A DNA stretch of 64,000 nt from Girardinichthys multiradiatus (Eukaryota > Chordata > Actinopteri > Cyprinodontiformes > Goodeidae), in contig NC_061817.1 of NCBI RefSeq assembly GCF_021462225.1, forward strand, positions 10,325,436 to 10,389,435. Reading direction: 5' to 3'. The notes under the pieces are model-generated. The model searched no databases and had not been told where the DNA came from. It saw only the letters and a list, made by a program, of their open reading frames with translations. The position numbers and the translations under genes are program-made. Shown here one piece after another: positions 22,500-33,994 of the stretch (positions within the stretch are counted from its first letter, which is position 1; each line of letters starts with the position of its first letter).

Positions 22500-25400
22500 T
22501 TACTTGATAAAATCCTAATAAGCAAGTAGAGAATAAGCTGCGCTGAGAAGGTAAACAGTACATGTTGTTGAGATGGAAATATGGAAACAATGAGTTTTGT
22601 TTATTTCCAACAGTTGAATAGGTAACTCACGCTATGGGTTTCCAGTAAATAAGAAGCAGAAAAACAATAATGCTGTTTTTTTAAGTATTTCCTTATTTAT
22701 CACAAGTTTTATTGTCATCCACCAACACTATCACATGGTTCGTAGAGCCTTACTCTTTACTATCTTAACTTCCTAAGACCCATATATTGCTTAACAATCT
22801 GAACCTCAGTTGTGCTTTTTATTTTATGACATTAGACCCACTCAAACTATGCAGTTCAGCCTCTTATCATCCTTCACCTACGCAGAAGTTTCTAAAATCC
22901 ACAAATCAGTGTGTAGTTACAGGCAAAAAAAAAAAAGTTACAGGCTGAAGCCTGTTTTTTTTTGCTTGTTTGACTGAAATACTACACAGCAAAAACCAAA
23001 TTAGAATTACTCATTTGTGACATAAATGCTGTTGTCAGTCCCTGGTGTGTTACTCCATCGCATTAATGTGTTTGTGTTTTACTTTCCTCTCTCTGGTTAT
23101 AATTGCACTGCCTTCTGTTCTAATAGCTTACTGCTCCCGTTGGTGATGCTTTGATTTGTGCTGATCTGGGATATGTAAAAATGCTCATCTTTGCAAGCAC
23201 GATCTCATCCAGTCAAAAGCTGGAGAGAAACTTCATACATAATACACCGACTAAGGAGTTAACTGCACTGCTGAACCAAGGTGATCTTATGCTGACTTCA
23301 CCTGATCTGGAGTCAGGCATCAGCTGAATGTCTGAACAGGGGACCTACCACCAAGTTGCATTTGTTCAATTGGATTCTCTGAGGAGGGAGCAGATGCTGT
23401 TTTAGACAGTTCATCTGGAAATAGGGATGTCACACTTTTACTGCGACTCTCATCACACAGATCTGGATGTCTTTGTGTGTGCATGTGTGGGGGCATGTGA
23501 TTGTGCATCCTTGTCTTTCCAATGTGTGTGAGGCACACTTCTCCATGTGTAGGAAGATCTAGGATGCTTGTTGCCTAGCAACCACCTCTATGAAACCCTG
23601 TGTGTGTGTGTGTGCATGTGTGTGTATGTGTGTGTGAGAGTGTTTGGGCTGAGGGTTTGCAGCAGTATCATGAAATCAGTATTTTCCCAGGGTTCTGCTG
23701 CAGCAGACTGTTATTGTTGACTGATTGAAGGTTGGTTTGTCACAGTTTATCCATAAAAGTTGTAATTATTTCATGGAACTATTTCAGGTGACTGCAGGTT
23801 AGTGATGTAATGGTTTTTATTTTATTTAAAAAAATGCCCAGTACACTGTTCCTTCCTGTAAAAGCCTTGTTAATGAGATGCCAGAAAAAGCACCTGAGTG
23901 ATCAGAGTTTGCTGTATGGAGCATACAGTGATGCATCATTGGCCCTACCCCACACTTTGTTGTGCACTGCTGCTCAGGTGGCTAAAAGAGGGGGCACATC
24001 CATCTTCCCGTGCTTACAAGAAAAAAACTTTTGTTTTTAAAGACATCTGTTTTAAATTTCTAAATTGTTTTCAACTATTAGCTTATTGGTCTTGCAATGA
24101 ACCAGTGTCCTTATTCACACACGTTAGTGTGAAGGATCTATTCTAACTAGGAACTATGCAGACTTTGGCTACACCACTCTACTGCTCTTAGCATAATATA
24201 TACTAATACGGGTTTACCACTGATCAGAAATATTTGAATTACTTGGGTTGGGTTAATTATTGGTAGACAACAACTGTTCATTAATAAAACTCCCAGTATA
24301 CTTCAATACTGGGAGTTTTCCTACCATTCACTATGCTCATGGAATAATCTCACTTGTAAAAGATACTTCTGATCTCAACGAGGGTTCCTAGGTAGATAAA
24401 GGTAAAAAATATTAGGTCATTGCTGTGATATATGAGTTGCAGTTGCAGTGGTGCATATGTGCAGTATAGGTGTTTGAGAGCTGCAGGTGGGGGAATTTTC
24501 CACCTCTCCAAAAAAAATCTGTGGCTGGCTAGTTTAGCTGGTGATCTAATTGTGTATGCAACAGTATTAAATAGGAGGTGCATTGTTGGAGCGTAGTTTT
24601 CCCATGACTTTGTGTTGAAAAGACAAAACAACAGTTGTTTCTATCGCGAAAATTGCATCACACAACAAAGTGAGCTAAGCAATAAATAAATCTAAAGAGC
24701 CTTACAACGTTTTTATTGTTACAATAATGTATTATAAGATCGGAGGAGGGGAGGCTGCTACCTTTCCAGCTGAAAATCTGATACAAAGAACTGTTTCTAG
24801 TGAAGGAACCAAGTAACCAGCCAGGGGAAGAGCACCTGCAAATCATTAGAGTCCAACTAGGTAGGTGCAGATGTTTCTGAGAACAATTCGACTCTGAACT
24901 GAAAATATGTGCAACTGTACAAATTCCATCATCATCATCAGCTGTTTCCTGTTAGTAGCAGGTCGTACGAGTGTGCGGGTGCTTTTGTCCCATTTAGACA
25001 GTCAGACGGGTTTTTGGATTATACCGTGAGAAGGCGAAGTTGAAAGTGACCCGAATGTTACCTCAAATTAGTTTCCAGCTTGGATGGGGATTCTTTAGAC
25101 CTGAGCGTCGGTGAACCTGCCACAGAGTGTCTACACAGGTGTGCCAATGGAAACTTGACCACGGCTCGAGTAATAGGACCCATCTACTGACACTGACATC
25201 TGCTTTCTAGTTTAAGGTTTGAAGGATAAAGACAATCTAACCTTCTAAATATACTACATTCAAGATTGTGGGTCAATTAGCTGGCTCGCAGTGCTCTGAC
25301 CCGCTTCCATCTAAGTGTTGGTGAGCTGGATGGAAACAGCAACAGATGTGAAGCTAAACTGCATCCAATTCCCATCACTCAGCCATTCCTGAGCAGGTTT

Positions 25401-25960
25401 GATCTCTGGCAGAACATTTAGTTCCAGAATTGATCTATCAGCCTACTTTTGTGCATCTCTGTGTTGTAGGAAAGTTGGCTGGCCTGACATGGTGCTTATG
25501 GACTAAAGACGTGTGTAAATGTGCTTTATGGTCACAGAAACCTGCAGTAATTAAGTAATTACTTCCAAACACCTGAGCACCAGTGTTCCCTGTTTTAATT
25601 GTGCACGTGTCTATGTGTGTGAACTGTGAGCAGATGGCATGTGTGTGTGTGCTTGGAAGCTCTTACCAGGACGGGTGGCTGAGAGGTCAATGGGGATCAA
25701 AAAGGTCCTGCAGTCAACCTGCTCAGACATACACACGCATTTCTTGGTCTAGTGCCTTTTTGTACAGTTTAACTAAATGCTCCTGGTTATTGATTTGTAT
25801 TAAAGCATCAAAGTCATATACTTTACTGCGAAAAGTCTGTAGGCTTTCGAGTTTTTTGACTTTTAAAAGCTTATTCCTTTGGTGTTTTTGATGCAGCAAT
25901 TTCTGTGGCATCGGCAGAGTTCTGTTTCAAAGGCTCTGTTCACACCTGGCTGATTCAGAT
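22500..25960. other. long intronic stretch, no gene seen
   Basis: Contains poly-A/poly-T runs near 22925-22965, a TG-rich stretch at 23598-23640, and a perfect 14-bp inverted repeat at 24286-24319. No transposase, splice-supported exon or RNA gene was recognised in 3.4 kb, the longest apparently transposon-poor stretch left of 42 kb. Confidence 0.4.
24286..24319. repeat. perfect 14-bp inverted repeat, 6-nt loop
   Basis: The arm aaaactcccagtat (24286-24299), loop acttca, and exact reverse complement (24306-24319) form a stable hairpin. The second arm ends in tttt, as in a Pol III-type stop, but no promoter boxes were seen. Confidence 0.85.
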
Positions 25961-25975
25961 AAAAGTTGACAGACT

Positions 25976-26168
25976 GGCGTGGCGCTGGTGGTGTAGGGTT
26001 TAAGCGTTCGACCATGTGCATAGGCTATAGTTGTCAATGTGGCTGTCCCGGGTTTGGGTCCCGGACCCGGCGACCAAATGTCTCCCCCTGTCTTTTCCCT
26101 CTTTCCTGTCTACCTACTGTCAAAAAAAGAAAAATAAAGGCCTCTAGTGCCACAAAAAAAAATATTTT
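25976..26168 (+). mobile_element. tRNA-headed SINE with A-tail, copy 2
   Basis: It is flanked by a perfect 15-bp target duplication, aaaagttgacagact (25961-25975 and 26169-26183). The head carries an A-box-like tggtgtaggg and a B-box-like ggtttgggtcc. The body tctttcctgtctacctactg and tail aataaaggcctctagtgcca match copy 1 at 1593-1799. The perfect flanks suggest a fairly recent insertion. Confidence 0.92.
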
Positions 26169-26458
26169 AAAAGTTGACAGACTAACACACGACAATTAAG
26201 ATCTGTTTTCAAGTGATAAAATCACGTTACCTCCTTTACATGCAAATGAAAACATCTCACAGTGGGCTGTTATCACCAACCACAAATCTACTGATGTTTC
26301 TGTAAAATCACATATACATTAGAGCTACCAGTCAGGCTTTTCACAAAAACCAGCCAAACTCACTTTACATATAAGGTGTAACCAGACACTGCTACTGGAG
26401 TGATGCCACAAAGGTCACAAGATCAAGTGAAGAGTTTTAAAAATAAAGTGGACTACAA

Positions 26459-26499
26459 TAGAATAGAATAGAATAGAATAGAATAGAATAGAATAGAAA
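26459..26499. repeat. (TAGAA)n microsatellite
   Basis: About eight perfect pentanucleotide units. Confidence 0.92.
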
Positions 26500-26704
26500 G
26501 ATACACACAAAAGTAGAAAATATAAAAAAGAAATACAAATAAGAAACTGTACAGTAAGGGCAAATATACAACATAATAATAATACTGTACAGTTATTAAA
26601 AATAGCATACTCAGTTTCAAAGAAATGTGGAACTGAGTAGAGTGATTTTAAAATATACAAAATGAGCATGTAGATATATATTTGTGCATACAAAACTATA
26701 TATG

Positions 26705-29700
26705 TTCGTTCGTCGTCTTCCGCTTATCCAGGACCGGGTCGCGGGGGCAGCAGAGTCAGCAGAGACGCCCAGACGTCCCTCTCTCCAGACACCTCCTCCA
26801 GCTCCTCCAGGGGGAGCCCAAGGCGTTCCCAGGCCAGCCGAGAGACATAGTCCCTCCAGTGTGTCCTGGGCCGTCCCCTGGGCCTCCTCCCGGTGGGACG
26901 TGCCTGGAACACCTCCCGAGGAAGGCGTCCAGGAGGCATCCGGTATAGATGCCCGAGCCACCTCAACTGGCTCCTCTCGATGTGGAGGAGCAGCGGCTCT
27001 ACTCCGAGCTCCTCCCGGATGGCCGAGCTCCTCACCCTATCTCTAAGGGAGTGCCCGGCCACCCTACGGAGGAAGCTCATTTCAGCCGCTTGTATCTGGG
27101 ATCTCGTTCTTTCGGTCATGACCCAAAGTTCATGGCCATAGGTGAGGGTAGGAACGTAGACCGACCAGTAAATTGAGAGCTTTGCTTTTCGGCTCAGCTC
27201 TCTCTTCACCACAATGGACCGGCACAGCGCCCCCATTACTGTGGCAGCCGCACCGATCCGTCTGTCGATCTCCCGCTCCATTCTTCCCTCACTCGTGAAC
27301 AAGACCCAGAGATACTTAAACTCCTCCACTTGAGGCAGGAACTCCCCTCCAACCTGAAAAGGACAAGCCACCCTTTTCCGGTCAAGTACCATGGCCTCGG
27401 ACTTGGAGGAGCTGATCCTCATCCCAGCCGCTTCACACTCGGCTGCGAACCGCCACAGCGCATGCTGTAGGTCTTGGCTAGAGGGGGCCAGCAGGACCAC
27501 GTCATCTGCAAAAAGAAGAGACGAAATCCACTGGTCCCCAAACCAGACCCCCTCCGGCCCTTGGCTGCACCTAGAAATCCTGTCCATAAAAGTTATGAAC
27601 AGGACCGGCGACAAAGGGCAGCCCTGCCGGAGTCCAACATGCACTGGGAACAGGTCCGACTTAGTGCAATGCGGACCAAACTCCTGCTCCGCTCGTACAG
27701 GGACCGGATGGCCCCTAACAAAGGGCCCCCGATTCCATACTCCTGGAGCACCCCCCACAGGGCATCACGAGGGACACAGTTGAATGCCTTCTCCAGGTCC
27801 ACAAAACACATGTGAACCGGTTGGGCAAACTCCCATGAACCCTCGAGCACCCTGTAGAGGGTATAGAGCTGGTCCAGTGTTCCACGGCTGGGACGAAAAC
27901 CACACTGTTCCTCCTGAAGCCGAGGTTTGACTATCGGTCGGACTCTCCTCTCCAATACCCTGGCGTAGGCCTTACCAGGGAGGCTGAGGAGTGTGATCCC
28001 CCTGTAGTTGGAACACACCCTCCGGTCCCCCTTCTTATAAAGGGGGACCACCACCCCAGTCTGCCAGTCCAGAGGCACTGTCCCCGACCGCCACGCAATG
28101 TTGAAGAGGCGTGTCAACCATGACAGCCCTACAACATCCAGACACTTGAGGTACTCAGGGCGGATCTCATCCACCCCCGAAGCCTTGCCACCGCGGAGCT
28201 TTTTAACCACCTCGGTGATTTCAGCCTGGGTGATGAAAGAGTCCAACCCCGAGTCCCCAGCCTCTGTTTCCACCACGGAATGCGTGATGGCAGGATTGAG
28301 GAGATCCTCGAAGTACTCCTTCCACCGCCCGATAATGTCCTCAGTCGAGGTCAGCAGTCTCCCGCCCCCACTATAAACAGTGTTGGCAAAGCACTGCTTC
28401 CCCCTCCTGGGGCGCCGGACGGTTTGCCAGAATCGCTTCGAGGCCAACCGGTAGTCCTTCTCCATGGCCTCACCGAACTCTTCCCAGGCCCGAGTTTTTG
28501 CCTCTGCCACAGCCCGGGCCGCAGCACGCTTGGCCTCACGGTACCCGTCAGCCGCCTCAGGAGTCCCACAAGCCAACCACAGCCGATAGGACTCCTTCTT
28601 CAGCTTAACAGCATCCCTTACTGCCGGTGTCCACCACCGGGTTCTGGGATTGCCGCCACGACAGGCACCGCAGACCTTACGGCCGCAGCTATGGGCAGCA
28701 GCATCGACAATAGATGCAGAGAACATGGTCCACTCGGACTCTATGTCTCCAACATCCCCCGGGATCTGGTCGAAGCTCTCCCGGAGGTGGGAGTTGAATA
28801 CATCCCTGGCCGAGGGCTCCGCCAGGCGTTCCCAGCAGACCCTCACTATGCGCTTGGGCCTGCCAAGTCTGTCTGGCTTTCTCCTCCTCCAGCGGATCCA
28901 ACTCACCACCAGGTGATGATCAGTGGACAGCTCAGCCCCTCTCTTCACCCGAGTGTCCAAAACATGCGGCCGAAGGTCTGATGATACGACAACAAAGTCG
29001 ATCATCGACGTCCTGCCTAGGGTGTCCTGGTGCCAAGTGCACTGATGGACACCCTTATGTTTGAACATGGTGTTCGTTATGGACAATCCGTGACTAGCAC
29101 AGAAGTCCAATAACAAAACACCACTCGGATTCAGATCGGGGAGGCCATTCCTCCCGATCACGCCTCTCCAGGTGTCACTGTCGTTCCCCACGTGGGCGTT
29201 GAAGTCCCCCAGCAGAATAATGGAGTCCCCGGGAGGGGCACTATCCAGCACCCCCGACAGGGACGCCAAGAAGGCAGGGTACTCTGCACTACCACTCGGC
29301 CCGTAGGCTGAAATGATAGTCAGAGACCTCTCCCCAACCCGAAGGCGCAGGGATACAACCCTCTCATCCACTGGGGTAAACCCCAACACGAGACGGCTGA
29401 GCTGGGGGGCAACAAGCAAACCCACACCAGCCCGCCGCCTCTCCCCGTGGGCCACTCCAGAGTAGAAGAGAGTCCAACCCCTCTCAAGGAGATGGGTTCC
29501 AGAGCCCACGCTGTGCGTGGAGGCGAGCCCGACTATTTCTAGTCGATATCTCTCGACCTCCCGCACAAGCTCAGGCTCCTTCCCCCCCAGCGAGGTGACA
29601 TTCCACGTCCCTAGAGCCAGCCTAAGCATCCGGGGATCGGGCCGCTGAGGTCTCCACCTTCGTCCGCCACCCAATCCTCTTTGCACCGGTCCCTCACGGT

Positions 29701-30059
29701 TCCCCCTGCAGGTGGTGGGCCCACTGGGGGATGGCCTCGCATCTCTCGTTCGGGCTTGGCCCGGCCGGGTCCCGCGAGGAGCAACCCGGCCACCAGGCGC
29801 TCTCCGACGAGTCCCGACCCCAGGCCTGGCTCCAGGGTGGGACCCCGGCTCCGCCGTACCGGGCGACGTCACGTGCCTCGATATTTTGTTCTTCATGAGG
29901 GGTTCTTGAACCATTCTTTGTCTGACCCATCACCTAGAGCCTGTTTGCCATGGGAGACCCTACCAGGGGCATTTAGGCCCCAGACAACATAGCCTCTAGG
30001 ATCATTTGAGCACTCAAACCCCTCCACCACGTTAAGGTGACGGTTCACGGAGGGGAACA
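26705..30059 (-). mobile_element. near full-length non-LTR retrotransposon (APE/RT type)
   Basis: About 3.35 kb on the minus strand with an 8-bp direct repeat tatatatg at each edge (26697-26704, 30060-30067), a probable target duplication. The 5' end (near 30059) has a GC-rich leader containing ccttaacgtggtggaggggt. The 3' end has no A-tail but a short run of GAAC units (26705-26713). GC content is far above the surrounding intron. It encodes an endonuclease and reverse transcriptase (next entry). The clade is probably RTE/RTEX-like by the 3' end and protein layout, not proven. Confidence 0.88.
26724..29914 (-). pseudogene. LINE polyprotein: APE endonuclease + reverse transcriptase, one frameshift
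   Basis: The first frame runs 29914 down to about 27660. Residues 1-95 are basic and proline-rich. The endonuclease spans about 100-330: [45 protein letters not shown] begins about 570: [38 protein letters not shown] single indel near 27660 changes frame. The second frame (to 26724) continues with [14 protein letters not shown], the catalytic LLFADDVVLLAP, and a C-terminal part with LRWLGHLYRMPPGRLPREVF. The first frame is open upstream of 29914, so the start is uncertain. Long plus-strand ORFs opposite it (e.g. 28280-28981) are shadows of its GC-rich code. Confidence 0.9.
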
Positions 30060-30067
30060 TATATATG

Positions 30068-30440
30068 TATGTCAGACTATTTACAAGAAATGGAAAAAAA
30101 AAACTGTGGGCTGCACAGGGGTGCAGTTGTATGGAGCGAGCGGGAATAGAAATGAATGGATGGAAAGAAAAAAAATAGCAAAAACAGCAGGGATATAAAC
30201 ACTTATTGAGTTTGTTGGGATCAGTAATGGTTAAAAGTCTAACAGCTGCTGGGAGAAGAATCTGGGATAACACTTGTGCACCTAGGATGTAGCAGACACA
30301 CAGTAGCGCATACTTCACCTGATGTAGTGATATGTTCACAGCAGGTGAATTGGACATTTTAGACAAAAATATTGTGACATTTTGGGACCTCATGGATCCC
30401 ATATTGCTTCTTGAAATTATTAGAAACATTAAAAACACCT
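30068..30440. other. intronic sequence, no gene seen
   Basis: AT-rich filler between the LINE and the next MITE. The minus-strand ORF crossing 29893-30438 enters the LINE leader and is not a gene. Confidence 0.4.
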
Positions 30441-30444
30441 ACGC

Positions 30445-30760
30445 TACCGTTCAAAAGTTTTAGACACACCTTTTCATTTATGTTTTCATTTATGTGGTTT
30501 TCTTTATGTTTATGACTATTTACATTGTAAGTAGATTCTAACTGAAGGCATCAAAACTGTGAATGAACACATATGGAAATATGTAGCAAACAAAAAATTG
30601 TAAAAGAACTTTAAATATGTTTTATATTATAGATTTCTTAAAGTAGCGACCCTTTGCTGTGATTCATAGTTTTAATGCCTTTGGTGAGAATCTACAATTT
30701 AAATAGTCATGAAAATAAAGAGACCCAGTGAGAAAGTGTATCTAAAACCTGCACACTGTA
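30445..30760. mobile_element. MITE-like relative of the lineage D Tc1 element
   Basis: The left end has gttcaaaagttttagacaca and ctgaaggcatcaaaactgtg; the right end, inverted, has agttttaatgcctttggtga and tagtcatgaaaataaag. These are diverged versions of the 9225-9792 terminal repeats. No transposase segment remains. Confidence 0.7.
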
Positions 30761-31149
30761 ACTTTAGAGGCATTTCTTGAAATTATCTTGAAGTTATCAA
30801 ATTAAGCCAACATGTTCTTTTATAGATGGGGGAAAACAAATCAGTTCACTTTAGCAGCACTGGACAGAAATATGCAAAGGCAGACTCTTGATCAACTGTC
30901 TGTAGCACAAAGGACGAGAAAATAAAACAGAAAGAGAAACAGAGAGGTGAAGGAAAGAGAAGCAGGAGTTGTGAGTATCGCGCTGTGTTTTCCACTCTCT
31001 TTGCCAGGGTCGGGAAGAGTGACAACGTACGGAGAGGCAGAGGAAGGCCATAGAAATGAAAACAAAAGTTCATGTTGCTAGGATGCTTCCTCATCTGTCT
31101 GCAATTTAACAAGTCTGACTCTTAAGTCACTGAACAGTAAACTTCATTT

Positions 31150-31490
31150 AAAAAAAACCATCTCTACTCAAGACACATATAACACAACAACCAGTTATGA
31201 AAAACAAGATCCTCTTTCCTCGACCATGAGGATAAAATTTGCCTGTTTTCACCATGGGAAAGAAAGCTGAGAATCAGCAGACTGTGAATAATCTCCTCTA
31301 TGAACTCACAGTATCCGGTTTTACCCTCACCAACTGTTTCATACTTGGCGCATGGATATTTCTGACCTTTTCTAGCGTGAATACGCACCATTGCTTAACA
31401 AGGGCAGCTGTAAAAAAGCAGCCTTTGAGCTCTCAGCAACCTTTGTACGTTCCATGTTGACTCGTTAAAAATGAGCAATGGATAAAAAAC
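31150..31490. repeat. unclassified dispersed repeat, copy 1
   Basis: It shares about 300 bp with 39110-39465, including ctcacagtatccggttt, accctcaccaactgtttcat and agcagcctttgagctctcag. On the minus strand both copies keep the same reading: HARKGQKYPCAKYETVGEGK here, HARKGQTYPYAKYETVGEGQ there. I do not recognise the family. Confidence 0.75.
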
Positions 31491-31499
31491 ACATAGACG

Positions 31500-32440
31500 G
31501 TTAAATAAATGCCACTGAACTGAAACCGAAACTGCTCCCAAGTCTTGTTTAACACAGGCATTCATAAGGGTCCAAACTACTGAAAGGTCAGCCAGGATTA
31601 TGAAGGTGCTTAGCGTTTTGTTCTGCAGTTGAGTCCATGAGCATTTATTGGGGTAGCTCTTTTAAAAAAAGACACATTGCAAAGTGAGCTTCATTAGTTT
31701 TCATCAGTTCTGTGAAGGTCTCAGAGGTTTTAGTGAGCATTGGTGAACAAACAGCATCATACAACTTAATGAAGAAAGGTTGGTCAAAAATCTGGCCTTA
31801 ATGGAAGAGTAGTTTGAGAAAAATTCTTAAGTACTGATTGCAGTTTGCCACAAGCAATATAGAAGCTAACACTCCTGGAACACACCATCATCACACTGAA
31901 CCGTGGTGGTGGCAGTATCATGCTGAGGGCAGGAGTTCTTTAGCAGGGACGGAGAAACTGGTCAGAGTTGAACTCTTCCAAAGATTTGTAACTGGGGCTG
32001 ACGTTCACCTTGCAACGGGGCAACAAGCTTGAACAAACAACCAAAGCTACTATGGATTGATTGAGATCAAAGCTTGCATTAGAATGGTCCACTCAAAGTC
32101 GAGACCTAAATCTAATAGAGAATATGTGGGAGAAACTGGAAACTGATGTGCACAGACTCTTAGAGCTATTTTGCAAAGAAGAAGAACAGTTTCAGTCTCT
32201 ATATGACCAAAGCTGGTGGGGACACAATGAAGGGTAACTCTACAAAGTATTGACTCGGGGAGGCTAGATAAAAATTAATGCCACAATTGTTTTATCTTTT
32301 ATTTAAAAAAAAGTAAAACCACGTGTTCTTTCATTTCACAATTATGTGCTACTTTTAGTTGGTCTAATACAGAGACTCCCATAAAATGGTTTGTGGTTGT
32401 AACATGGCAGCATGTTGCAACCACAAGTATAGTTTTATTA
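31500..32440 (+). mobile_element. Tc1-like lineage A copy, decayed
   Basis: Landmarks: gttctgtgaaggtctcagag, aatggaagagtagtttgaga, gtggtggtggcagtatcatg-like sequence (about 31900), agcagggacggagaaactgg, ccactcaaagtcgagaccta, tacaaagtattgactcgggg and catttcacaattatgtgcta. Order is intact but with gaps; no open transposase. Confidence 0.75.
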
Positions 32441-32449
32441 AGGACTGCA

Positions 32450-32693
32450 TGTAGAACACTATTTCCTCTTAATATTGTATTTTTTCAAACTCAGCTTGGG
32501 TTAGGTGCTCACACCGTCCAGCAGGTCTAACCAAGGATACTAGAAACCTTTGTCAGCAAGAGCAGTCCTTGTCCTTCCAGTTACCATGTGACCCAGAAAG
32601 GTTCCCATCTTCAGTCACTTCAAATAAGCCATGTTATGAAGCATGTATGCATTCTCTGGGAATGATGTGTTATATATGTGTGGTTACACTTCT

Positions 32694-32765
<72 letters not shown>

Positions 32766-33180
32766 TGTTATGCCTGTTTGGACTTGTACTAGAAGCCCCA
32801 TTAGTGGCCATGCTGCTTATGTAGTCTGAAAGTAAAAACACTCAAATATTTATAACCCACCATGGATTAGTGACAACTCATTTAAGGCAACAGGGGTCCA
32901 TATGCTTTTCTTATAAAAGCATATTTTTAGTTGCTACTGTCAGAAATAAGTAGTTTTGTTTTCTTAAATTTCCTGTTATAGCCTTCAGCAACTCTAAACA
33001 TCAGTAGTATCTTTAGATTTTGTTCAACTTTAGAAACCCCTAACATAGATGGTGGTAATGTCTATATGTTCTCCTGCAGTTGGGAAAGGAAAGTCATGTC
33101 TCTCAGCCAATACAGAGTCATGATGGCACTTTTTTTTGTTCTAGCGGGTTAGCTATCATGATGCTTAGTGGGTTCAGAGG
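32450..33180. other. intronic sequence with long GT microsatellite
   Basis: Apart from the GT array at 32695-32760 nothing was recognised. Confidence 0.4.
32695..32760. repeat. (GT)n microsatellite
   Basis: 66 bp of uninterrupted GT, about 33 units. It creates a spurious CVCVCV ORF. Confidence 0.97.
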
Positions 33181-33994
33181 CAGATTTTGACTCTAGTGGA
33201 GGCATTTTTTAGAAGCGTGGAGCAGGAAATGGATAGATGGATCAGGTATTTGTCTGTGTTCACAGGAATATTGCTTCTGTCTGTTATGGTAAGAAAGGAT
33301 CATTGCCAAGAAGTAAGGCTCTCCATTTACGGGTCCATCTACATTGCAAGTCTCACCTGTGACCCCTCCATAAGAGGTCAGTCAACACTCTTTGGTCGAG
33401 GAAACCCTCCTTTTGGGACCATTTCTTTGCTTTCACTTCAGTTATCAAGGTCAAACAGGAATGGTGTCAGTTCTGCCAAAAAATAAAGACAGCTGGCATT
33501 ATTTGGATTGCTATGTCATTTATTTTCTTGTCACATTGTTTATAGAATTGATCATAAACACAAAGTTTGATGTAGTTGGTTGAATTTAACAAAAATGAAG
33601 GAAATCTGAGTTTTAACACAACATAACAGGGCCAGAAGCTTAGTTAGTTGCTTCCAACAGCTGCAGAATCATTTGTGTGAGTTTGCAGGACATGGCTTTT
33701 GCAATCATTAAATAGATATTAAATAGTAAAAATGGCATTAAGAGGGGCTCACGGGGTAGCAGAGTTCTGATCCAGAGTTAAGGTGTGAAGGCTCCTCCTC
33801 TGGTGGGAGTTCGGACTCAAGCCATCAATAATTGTCAATGAAAGTAGTCATTTGGGCATCTGGTTAGGTTGTCATCCTGAGGGCCTCTTTGGAGGTTTTA
33901 AAGCACATCTTATCAGGAGGAAAGCATGTAGTGGACACAAAATATGGTAGATGGACTACATATCCCTTTTGGTTGGGAAACATTTTGGTATCCC

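Noticed and set aside
26040..26070. tRNA-like B-box suggesting a tRNA gene
   Set aside because: It is part of a SINE head: followed by the SINE body and A-tail, flanked by a target duplication, and without a cloverleaf acceptor stem.
28280..28981. 233-codon plus-strand ORF, and other plus-strand ORFs opposite the LINE (27391-27815, 29681-29992)
   Set aside because: They overlap the LINE coding region on the other strand, which has clear endonuclease/RT motifs. High GC creates the antisense frames.
32695..32760. CVCVCV ORF and similar ORFs over the CA/GT arrays (50169-50608, 12956-13138)
   Set aside because: Dinucleotide repeat translations, not genes.
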